Made by a program: the position numbers and the translations under genes | Shown here: in pieces, positions 1-5,400 of the stretch | How positions within the stretch are numbered: position 1 is the first letter of the stretch | Layout: each line of letters starts with the position of its first letter | DNA from: Deltaproteobacteria bacterium | GTDB lineage: Bacteria; Desulfobacterota; DSM-4660; Desulfatiglandales; B25-G16 | Direction of reading: 5' to 3' | DNA length: 6,212 nt | Assembly (NCBI GenBank): GCA_003646935.1 | Contig: QMLW01000129.1 | Span: 1 to 6,212, forward strand | The notes under the pieces: generated by a model | Database searches by the model: none | Told to the model about the DNA's origin: nothing | What the model saw: only the letters and a program-made list of their open reading frames with translations

Positions 1-1
1 G

Positions 2-175
2 ATAGGGGATGTCACGTTCTTTCTTCCCATAGCAACCATGACTATTGATGCGACGGTGAAACACATGACCCTCGTCAAGGAGGGAGAATTCAGGGGGTGC
101 TATCTCGTGGGCATTGAGTCTAGTTCTCTCATGGAGCTCGAAGAGCTGCAAGAGGAGATTGAGAAAATGCAATAA
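2..175 (+). CDS. 3' end of a plus-strand gene, possibly PilZ-domain protein (partial)
   Basis: An open frame enters from the left edge and ends at TAA 173-175, giving the last 57 residues of a protein. The readable part has a beta-rich stretch (FFLPIATMTIDATVKHM), then GEFRGCYLVGIES, then an acidic helical tail (ELEELQEEIEKMQ). The order 'hydrophobic strand, a-V-kh strand, short turn, Y-x-V/L-G-I/V-x strand, terminal helix' resembles the C-terminal half of a PilZ (cyclic-di-GMP-binding) domain as in YcgR-like proteins. The RxxxR and D/NxSxxG ligand motifs would lie outside the window, so this is a fold-level impression only. It converges on rnfB and is in A+T-richer DNA, so it is not part of the rnf operon. 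That it is a real coding end is fairly likely; the family name is tentative. Confidence 0.5.
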   Translation: MGDVTFFLPIATMTIDATVKHMTLVKEGEFRGCYLVGIESSSLMELEELQEEIEKMQ

Positions 176-373
176 AAACTCCTAAATAACTCGAGCAGAA
201 AAAGAGTTACTTCCATCAATAACCTGGGTAGGGGCCTGGCTAGGTCATTTGCTGAGTAGGATTCTGCTATGCAGTAATGTAAATTTTAAAATGCAAATTG
301 GAGATTTTAAAGGCGGGTAATCGTTATTTTGAAATGTTCAATCTATTATCTTCACTTTGTTGGGATTTTATAA
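176..373. other. A+T-rich convergent intergenic region
   Basis: This gap separates two genes that point at each other, so transcripts from both sides should end here. I see only weak candidates for terminators. One is a 6-bp stem TAACTC (187-192) / GAGTTA (204-209) with an 11-nt A-rich loop. Another is CTGC/GCAG at 264-274. A third is TTGAA/TTCAA at 329-341. None is G+C-rich with a following T tract. The word ATTTTAAA occurs at 283-290 and 304-311. No gene, tRNA or known RNA structure is recognisable. Base composition changes sharply at about 375, where rnfB begins. Confidence 0.6.
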
Positions 374-2425
374 CTACCTCCCCTCCCTCCGATAACACAG
401 AAGCCCACACCGAAGACACCGCTCGGCCTCGCCTCGGGCCATCTCCTCCGTTAACCCCAGCTCCACCTCCTTGAAGCTCAGGCGCCGGTCATCCACGGTG
501 AGCTCGGGCATCCTGGCCCGGGCGCTCTCGGGCACCCTAACGATCTCCTCGGGATCGAGCAGGTCGGTGTCTTTCCCGATGGCCTCATCGGGTACGGACA
601 CCTCCTCGCCCCTGAGGTATAAATTGATGGAGCGGGCCGCCCTCCTGCCCGCGCCGATGGCCTCAACAGCGATGGAGGCACCGCTGACCGCATCGCCCCC
701 GGCGAAGACCCCCTCCAGGTTGGTGGCCCCGGTCTTCTCATCGACCACCTCGATGGTGTTCCAGCGGCTGAGGGCCACGCCGTTGTCCTTCAGAAATCCG
801 GTCACGGGGAACTGGCCGATGGCGGCGATCACGTTATCAACGGGGATCACCGTCTCGGTGCCCGGCTTGGGAACGGGCCTTCTCCTTCCCGACTCATCGG
901 GCTCTCCCAGCTCCATGACGATATACTCGAGCTGGGTGAGCCTGCCGTTTTCTCCCATGAGCTTGGTGGGGGCAGCCAGGTAGTGGAAGATGACCCCTTC
1001 TTTTTCCGCCTCCTCGATCTCGATATCGTTGGCGGGCATCTCCTTTCTGGACCTCCGGTAGATCACGGTCACCTCCTTGGCCCCGAGCCGCCAGCAGGTG
1101 CGGGCCGCATCCAGGGCGGTGTTGCCCCCGCCGATGATGGCCACCTTCTCACCCACGGGCGTCTCCTTTCCTAGCCCCCGGTCGATCAGAAACCGGGTGC
1201 CGGGAAGGACCCCCTCGAGCTCCTCTCCCGCAACGCCCAACCCCCGGCTGTCCCAGGCACCGGTTCCCAGGAAGACCGCATCAAAGCCCTCCTCCTGTAA
1301 GCTCCCGATGGTGAGATCCGCTCCCAGGGAAACCCCGGTCTTCACCTCCACACCCATCCCTATGATCCCCTCGATCTCCCAATCTAAGATGGCCTTGGGG
1401 AGGCGATACTCGGGGATGCCGTACCTGAGCATCCCCCCTAACTGGGGCATGGCCTCGAAGATGGTGGGGGCATGGCCGTAGCGGGCCAGGAAGTAGGCGC
1501 AGGTCAGCCCCGCCGGTCCCCCGCCGATGATGGCCACCTTCTTTCCCGTGTGAGGCGCCACATACGGGGTGATCCTGACCCCTGATCCCATCTCGTAGTC
1601 CGCGGCGAAGCGCTTGAGGTGGTTGATGTTGACCGGATCGCTCACCCGTCCCAGCCGGCACTGCTCCTCGCAGGGGTGGGGGCAGACCCTGCCGCAGGTC
1701 AAGGGCAGGGGGTTGGTCTCCTTGATGAGGGTGATGGCAGCCCGGTAGTCGCCCTCTTTGATGTGACTGATATAGCCGGGGATATCGATCCCCGCCGGGC
1801 AGGTCCGCTGGCAGGGCGCGGTGCACTCATCAACGCGGTAGAGGTGCTGGCTCCTTCGGGTCTGAGAGGTGAGTTGGATAATGGCCTTGGGGCAGGTAGC
1901 CACACAGGTGCCGCAGCCCGTACAGAGGTTCTTATTCACCTCGGGAAGCCCCCGCTCCCCTATGGTTATGGCATCAAAGGGGCACACGCTCACGCAGGTG
2001 CCCAGGCCCATGCACCCGATGGGACAGAGCTTGCTGCCAGAAAAGAGCAGCATCGCCGCCCGGCAGTCCCTGACCCCGTCATAGACGAACCGGACATCGG
2101 CCTCTTCAGGGGGGTACCAGCAGCCCACCCGGGCGGTATCGGGCTCCCTGACCTCGATTTCCACCCCCAGGATCTGGGCCACGGCCACCGCGGCCTCGGC
2201 CCCCCCCGCCAGGCAGGCATCGGGTGAGGCCTTGCCCTTGGCGATGGCCTTGGCACAGGACGAGCAGCCCGCGAACCCGCAGGCCCCGCAGTTGGCGCCG
2301 GGCAGGGCCTCGGTCACGGCCTGGACGACCGGGTCCACCTGGACGTAGAAGACCTTGGAGGCAATGCCCAGGAGGATCGAGGCGACCAGCCCGATTCCCC
2401 CGATGGCGATCATTCCCGTCAGCAT
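374..2425 (-). CDS. rnfB: RnfB fused to a GltD/NfnB-like NAD(P)H:FAD oxidoreductase module
   Basis: Product of 683 aa from ATG 2423-2425; typical RnfB is about 190-330 aa. Residues 1-23 are a membrane anchor. Residues 46-71 hold the RnfB [4Fe-4S] motif (C46, C49, C54, C71; GANCGACGFAGC). Residues 120-179 hold two ferredoxin-type clusters (C134, C138, C144, C148-P and C168, C171, C174, C178-P). From about 195 the protein becomes a GltD/DPYD-type module: Cys-rich entry (C201, C205, C209; C244, C248, C252, C256), FAD Rossmann motif GGGPAG (301-306), NAD(P) Rossmann motif GGGNTA (432-437) followed by YRRSRKEMPA, whose arginines are typical of NADPH-using relatives, and a second FAD block AGGDAVSGAS (575-584). 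The C-terminus has CLRCGLLC (670-677). By family knowledge RnfB takes electrons from ferredoxin at the cytoplasmic membrane face; the fused module should exchange hydride with NAD(P)H. Reading is continuous with no frameshift. A longer GTG start at 2450-2452 lies inside the heptamer repeats and is unlikely. Confidence 0.93.
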   Translation of the reverse strand: MLTGMIAIGGIGLVASILLGIASKVFYVQVDPVVQAVTEALPGANCGACGFAGCSSCAKAIAKGKASPDACLAGGAEAAVAVAQILGVEIEVREPDTARVGCWYPPEEADVRFVYDGVRDCRAAMLLFSGSKLCPIGCMGLGTCVSVCPFDAITIGERGLPEVNKNLCTGCGTCVATCPKAIIQLTSQTRRSQHLYRVDECTAPCQRTCPAGIDIPGYISHIKEGDYRAAITLIKETNPLPLTCGRVCPHPCEEQCRLGRVSDPVNINHLKRFAADYEMGSGVRITPYVAPHTGKKVAIIGGGPAGLTCAYFLARYGHAPTIFEAMPQLGGMLRYGIPEYRLPKAILDWEIEGIIGMGVEVKTGVSLGADLTIGSLQEEGFDAVFLGTGAWDSRGLGVAGEELEGVLPGTRFLIDRGLGKETPVGEKVAIIGGGNTALDAARTCWRLGAKEVTVIYRRSRKEMPANDIEIEEAEKEGVIFHYLAAPTKLMGENGRLTQLEYIVMELGEPDESGRRRPVPKPGTETVIPVDNVIAAIGQFPVTGFLKDNGVALSRWNTIEVVDEKTGATNLEGVFAGGDAVSGASIAVEAIGAGRRAARSINLYLRGEEVSVPDEAIGKDTDLLDPEEIVRVPESARARMPELTVDDRRLSFKEVELGLTEEMARGEAERCLRCGLLCYRREGR

Positions 2426-2435
2426 ATCGATCGTT

Positions 2436-2439
2436 CTCC
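2436..2439 (-). promoter_or_regulatory. Ribosome binding site that decides the rnfB start
   Basis: Read on the minus strand, GGAG sits 10 nt before ATG 2423-2425. The protein from this ATG begins MLTGMIAIGG, matching the immediate membrane anchor of RnfB proteins, whereas the upstream GTG would add nine residues encoded by repeat DNA. The first two bases of the GGAG come from the last CCG unit of the heptamer array, so the repeat abuts the translation signal. Confidence 0.6.
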
Positions 2440-2475
2440 GTTTACCGTTCACCGTTTACCGTTCACCGTTCACCG
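2438..2475. repeat. Tandem heptamer array, left arm (CCGTTYA)n
   Basis: Five consecutive 7-bp units read CCGTTTA, CCGTTCA, CCGTTTA, CCGTTCA, CCGTTCA, followed by CCG. Units differ only by T/C at position 6. The array lies between rnfA and rnfB and ends 12 bases before the rnfB ATG. Confidence 0.9.
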
Positions 2476-2542
2476 CGGTCCGTGCATCCCGGCACCTGCC
2501 GGTGCGTGTATAACGGACAACGGTGAACCGTGAACGGTGAAC
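2454..2542. repeat. Long imperfect palindrome in the rnfA-rnfB gap
   Basis: Pairing 2454-2483 with 2513-2542 gives a stem of 30 positions with one G-T wobble (2457:2539) and three mismatches (2467:2529, 2476:2520, 2477:2519). The 29-nt apex contains a further 5-bp hairpin, GCACC (2492-2496) / GGTGC (2501-2505), with a TGCC loop. In rnf mRNA this would be a large stable stem-loop directly after the rnfA stop and about 14 nt before the rnfB ribosome binding site. No T tract follows on the minus strand, so it does not look like a standard intrinsic terminator. Plausible roles are transcript stabilisation or processing between rnfA and rnfB, or simply a non-coding mobile/heptamer repeat element. 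Confidence 0.8.
2514..2542. repeat. Inverted heptamer array, right arm
   Basis: Units CGGACAA, CGGTGAA, CCGTGAA, CGGTGAA and a final C are the reverse complement of the left-arm heptamer with a few substitutions. The arm ends six bases before the rnfA stop codon (549-551 of the third kilobase, i.e. 2549-2551), so the repeat fills the rnfA 3' flank. Confidence 0.88.
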
Positions 2543-2548
2543 CATATA

Positions 2549-3124
2549 CTACACCAACCCCGCGAACCCCGAGAAGGCGAGCGCAATGAGCCCGGCGGTC
2601 ACCAACCCGATGGCCGTTCCCTCAAAGGCCTTGGGGATGGCGACCAGGGCGAAGCGCTCCCTGAGCCCGGCCATGAGCACCAGGGCCAGGGCGAACCCGC
2701 AGGCCGAGGCAAAGGAGAAGAAGATAGCGGTGATCAGGTCGTAGCGCTCATCCACGTTGATGATGGCAACCCCCAGCACCGCGCAGTTGGTGGTGATCAA
2801 GGGCAGGTAGATGCCCAAGGCCTCATAGAGCGGCGGGGCCGCCTTCTGGATGACCATCTCCACGAACTGAACCAGGGTGGCGATCACCAGGATAAAGGCG
2901 ATGGTCCGCAGGTACTCTAATGACAGGGGCACCAGCAGGTAGCGGTAGACCAGCCAGGTGATCATCCCGGCCAGGGTCATCACGAAGATCACCGCCAGGC
3001 CCATGCCCGTGGCCGTGTCCATCTTGCGGGAGACCCCCAGGAAGGGGCAGTTTCCCAGAAACCGCAAGAGCAGGATGTTGTTGACCAAAATGGCGCTCAC
3101 CATCAGGAGCAGGAACTCGCCCAT
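2549..3124 (-). CDS. rnfA: Rnf complex membrane subunit RnfA
   Basis: Product of 191 aa, the usual RnfA length, starting at ATG 3122-3124 with a strong AGGAG 7 nt upstream (3132-3136). It is almost entirely hydrophobic with about six membrane helices. The family signatures are RFLGNCPFLGVSRK (21-34) and TNCAVLGVA (112-120). C26 and C114 are the conserved cysteines that, in the NqrE/RnfA family, help hold the intramembrane [2Fe-2S] cluster at the pseudo-symmetric interface with RnfE. RnfA and RnfE together form the membrane path that links cytoplasmic and periplasmic electron carriers and are central to ion translocation. It is separated from rnfE (154 nt) and rnfB (123 nt) by repeat-containing gaps, unlike the tightly packed upstream genes. 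Identification is firm. Confidence 0.97.
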   Translation of the reverse strand: MGEFLLLMVSAILVNNILLLRFLGNCPFLGVSRKMDTATGMGLAVIFVMTLAGMITWLVYRYLLVPLSLEYLRTIAFILVIATLVQFVEMVIQKAAPPLYEALGIYLPLITTNCAVLGVAIINVDERYDLITAIFFSFASACGFALALVLMAGLRERFALVAIPKAFEGTAIGLVTAGLIALAFSGFAGLV

Positions 3125-3278
3125 ATTAGCTCTCCTTCGATGTGAACCGTGGTATCATTTTCCCTCTTTTACATTCCATGGCCATCTGTGGCCTTCGGTA
3201 ATGGCTAAAAGGGGTTTCAAAGACCGAACGTGTTTCCCCCCTCCTTTTCACCCTTTCCCCCTTGTCCGGTTCACCGTA
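3125..3278. other. rnfE-rnfA gap with inverted repeat words
   Basis: This non-coding gap has an exact 8-bp inverted repeat, GTGAACCG (3142-3149) and CGGTTCAC (3267-3274), near its two ends. Each copy is followed on the plus strand by GTATCAT (3152-3158 and 3276-3282, the latter running into the rnfE stop). The CGGTTCACCG word at 3267-3276 is the exact reverse complement of 2521-2530 in the rnfA-rnfB palindrome, so both gaps carry the same repeat family. A small hairpin GGCCA (3180-3184) / TGGCC (3189-3193) with loop TCTG lies in the middle. On the minus strand a run AGGAGGGG could pair with CCCCTTTT across a loop of about 20 nt, but this needs wobble pairs. No convincing promoter was seen. 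The rnfA ribosome binding site is at its left end (3131-3137). Confidence 0.6.
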
Positions 3279-3887
3279 TCATCCCTTCCGTGCCTGGATC
3301 TGGCTGATGAGGTTCATGAAGGCAAGCAGGATCCCCAGGGCCACGAAGGCCCCCGGGGGCTTGAGCATGAAGGCGAAGGGAGCGAAGCTTGCCCACATGA
3401 CCGGGATCTCCAAAAGGGTTCCCGCGCCCAGAAGCTCTCGGATTAAGCCCAACACGAAGAGCGACAGGGTAAAGCCCAACCCGATCCCCAGCCCGTCGGC
3501 CAAGGAGAGCACCGGGCCGTTCTTGGAGGCGAAGGCCTCGGCACGGCCTAAGATAATGCAGTTGACCACGATCAGGGGGATGAAGATCCCCAGGATCTTA
3601 AACAGGGGATAGAAGTAGGCCTGCATCACCAGCTCCACGATCACCACGAAGGAGGCGATGATCACGATAAACGACGCGATCCGCACCTGGGTGGGGATGA
3701 ACCTCCTCAGGAGCGAGACGAACAGGTTGCTGAAGACCAGCACGAAGGTGGTGGCCAGGCCCATGCCCAGCCCGTTGATCCCCGAGGTGGTCACCGCCAG
3801 GGTGGGACACAGCCCTAAGACGAGCCTAAAGGGCGGGATGGTCCGCCAGAAGCCCTTGGTGAACTCCTCTCTGAGCGTTGCTGCCAT
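3279..3887 (-). CDS. rnfE: Rnf complex membrane subunit RnfE
   Basis: Product of 202 aa, normal for RnfE/NqrD, starting at ATG 3885-3887 with AGGAG 8 nt upstream (3896-3900). Multiple membrane helices carry the two family signatures: GLCPTLAVTTSGINGLGMG (25-43) and VNCIILGRAEAFASKN (108-123). C27 and C110 correspond to the cysteines that, with those of RnfA, bind the intramembrane [2Fe-2S] cluster. RnfE is the paralogue of RnfA, inserted in inverted topology. Its start shares one base with the rnfG stop (TGATG), indicating translational coupling. The C-terminus is short and basic (QIQARKG), and the stop is TGA at 3279-3281, at the edge of the repeat-bearing gap. Confidence 0.97.
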   Translation of the reverse strand: MAATLREEFTKGFWRTIPPFRLVLGLCPTLAVTTSGINGLGMGLATTFVLVFSNLFVSLLRRFIPTQVRIASFIVIIASFVVIVELVMQAYFYPLFKILGIFIPLIVVNCIILGRAEAFASKNGPVLSLADGLGIGLGFTLSLFVLGLIRELLGAGTLLEIPVMWASFAPFAFMLKPPGAFVALGILLAFMNLISQIQARKG

Positions 3888-4447
3888 CAGAAGATCTCCT
3901 CTCTGAACGTGGCCACGGTGCTAACGGCCTCGTTCACCGCTGCCACCACGCCCTTGCTCGAGTAGGTTGCCCCGCTGATGGCATCCACGGTGACCCCCTT
4001 CTTGGCGGGCAGGCCCTTGTAGCGATCCGTGTACTCCACCCCGGTCACCCGGGAGCCGATGCCCGGGGTCTCGGAGTGGGAGGTGATGCCGATATCCAAG
4101 ATCACCCCCTCCTTGCTGATCCCCACCATGACCCCGATTGCCCCGTGGAAGCCCTTGCCCGTTCCCTCCACGGCCACGGCAAAGGTCTGGCCGCCTTTTT
4201 TAGCGGGAAACACGGTCAGCTCGATAGGGTTTCCCCGGGGATCGGTTCCCACGGTGATCTTTTCTCTATCCAGGATGGGGTCGTTGTCGTAGCCGGAGAG
4301 CACCTTCTTCACGGCCGGCTCCTTGACGAACTTGATGGTCTGATACTCGATGGGCCCTGCCGTGACCCGGTGGATTACCGAGAGCGTCAGGCCCGAGGCC
4401 GCCCCGATTAAGGTCAGAACCACGATCATCCGGATGATATCACGCAC
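3887..4447 (-). CDS. rnfG: Rnf complex flavoprotein RnfG
   Basis: Product of 186 aa, slightly short but within the RnfG/NqrC range. The start is GTG 4445-4447, supported by GGAGG 7 nt upstream (4455-4459); it overlaps the end of rnfD by 8 nt. One N-terminal membrane helix (about 4-26) anchors a domain on the outer face of the membrane. The FMN-binding domain has HSETPGIGSR (124-133) and the covalent flavinylation motif SGATYSS (158-164). By homology FMN is attached through a phosphoester bond to T161 by the flavin transferase ApbE, which is not encoded in this window. RnfG relays electrons between RnfD flavin and the RnfA/E centre. The motif is intact, in contrast to the RnfD one. Nearest in-frame alternative start is M7, without a comparable ribosome site. 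Confidence 0.96.
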   Translation of the reverse strand: MRDIIRMIVVLTLIGAASGLTLSVIHRVTAGPIEYQTIKFVKEPAVKKVLSGYDNDPILDREKITVGTDPRGNPIELTVFPAKKGGQTFAVAVEGTGKGFHGAIGVMVGISKEGVILDIGITSHSETPGIGSRVTGVEYTDRYKGLPAKKGVTVDAISGATYSSKGVVAAVNEAVSTVATFREEIF

Positions 4448-5390
4448 GCTTCAGCCTCCCATAGGCCCGGGGTTTGAGGTAGTTGAAGAGCGGGGTTGCC
4501 GCGTTCATAACTAAAATAGCGTAGAAGGTCCCGTCATAATCGGCCCCCCACATCCTCAAGATCATGGTCAAAGCCCCGGCCAGAAGCCCAAAGGCGAGCA
4601 TCCCCGTGGGGGTGACCGGGGAGGTGACCGGCTCAGGTGCCAGAACCAAGGCCCCCAGCAGCACCCCGCCCCCTGCCAGGTGAAAGCTCACCGGGGGGTA
4701 GAGATCGGGGTTGATCATCCTGAGGATTAGTGCGAACAGCCCTACCCCCAGGAGAAAGGAGACCGGGATGTGCCACCGGATGATCCCCCGCCACAGGAGA
4801 AACAAACCACCGATCACGATGGCCAGCCCGCAGGTGGTGCCGATGGCCCCCGCCTTGTTCCCCAGAAACAGATCCCACAGATCGTAGGAGTAGAAGAGCG
4901 CCGGGTCCTCCTGAAAGGCCATCAGGGGGGTGAGCACCGCCTCGCCGGTTTTGGGGGCCAGAAAGGCGCTCATGTGCTCGGGCCAGGAGAGCTTCAGGAC
5001 CACCCAGGCCACCAGGGGCGGGTTGAACGGATAGGTGCCCAAGCCCCCGAAGACCATCTTTCCCAGGATCACGGCCACCCCGGCGCCGGTCATGGTCAGC
5101 CACCAGGGCACCGCGGGCGGGAGGATCAGGGCAACCAGGAGCCCGGTCACAAGGGCGTGGAGATCCCGGAAGCTGAGATCCCGGCCGGTGAGCTTCTCGA
5201 TTACCGCCTCAACCCCAACAGCCGTTGCCATAGAAAGAAGGACGGTCACAAGGGCCATCAGGCCGAACAAATAGATCCCCACCACGGCGGTGGGCGCAAG
5301 GGCGATGAGTATGGTTCTCATCATCCGATCGATGGTGAGCGATCCCCTCACGTGGGGCGACATGGAGACGATCAGCTTTGAGGTATCCAT
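4440..5390 (-). CDS. rnfD: Rnf complex membrane flavoprotein RnfD
   Basis: Product of 316 aa, at the short end of the RnfD/NqrB range, starting at ATG 5388-5390. AAGGA 7 nt upstream (5398-5402) overlaps the rnfC stop codon. The N-terminus LIVSMSPHVRG (6-16) and MRTILIALAP (24-33) are typical of the family. Later signatures are KMVFGGLGTYPFNPPLVAW (111-129), LYPPVSFHLAGG (230-241) and APEPVTSPVTPTG (251-263). The rest is membrane helices. In family members a Thr in S/T-G/S-A-T-P-L carries covalent FMN. Here the equivalent stretch reads GEAVLTPL (149-156): T154 and the following P-L remain, but the preceding residues are not the canonical motif. RnfD normally passes electrons between the RnfC/cytoplasmic side and RnfG. 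Gene identity is firm; flavinylation at T154 is uncertain. Confidence 0.95.
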   Translation of the reverse strand: MDTSKLIVSMSPHVRGSLTIDRMMRTILIALAPTAVVGIYLFGLMALVTVLLSMATAVGVEAVIEKLTGRDLSFRDLHALVTGLLVALILPPAVPWWLTMTGAGVAVILGKMVFGGLGTYPFNPPLVAWVVLKLSWPEHMSAFLAPKTGEAVLTPLMAFQEDPALFYSYDLWDLFLGNKAGAIGTTCGLAIVIGGLFLLWRGIIRWHIPVSFLLGVGLFALILRMINPDLYPPVSFHLAGGGVLLGALVLAPEPVTSPVTPTGMLAFGLLAGALTMILRMWGADYDGTFYAILVMNAATPLFNYLKPRAYGRLKRA

Positions 5391-5400
5391 TGCCTTATCC

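Noticed and set aside
187..209. TAACTC/GAGTTA stem after the left partial gene as a terminator
   Set aside because: Only 6 bp, A+T-rich, with an 11-nt loop and no following T tract.
1619..2227. Plus-strand open frame of about 200 codons opposite rnfB
   Set aside because: It is antisense to the conserved Fe-S region, rich in Gly/Ala/Pro/His as expected of a shadow frame in G+C-rich DNA, and has no recognisable domain.
2426..2452. Longer rnfB starting at GTG 2450-2452 (nine extra residues)
   Set aside because: The extra codons are made of heptamer-repeat DNA, lack a ribosome site, and add a charged stretch before the anchor. The ATG at 2423-2425 has GGAG upstream and matches RnfB N-termini.
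2492..2505. rnfA intrinsic terminator at the small GCACC/GGTGC hairpin
   Set aside because: The 5-bp stem is not followed by a T run on the minus strand and sits at the apex of the larger palindrome.
2438..2542. CRISPR array
   Set aside because: Units are 7 bp, contiguous and inverted between arms; there are no spacers and no cas genes.
3211..3250. Possible attenuator: minus-strand AGGAGGGG pairing with CCCCTTTT in the rnfE-rnfA gap
   Set aside because: It needs two wobble pairs and a loop of about 20 nt, and the T run is inside the stem rather than after it.
4770..5381. Plus-strand open frame of about 200 codons opposite rnfD
   Set aside because: It is low-complexity, His/Gly/Gln-rich and antisense to a firmly identified membrane gene, so it is a shadow frame.
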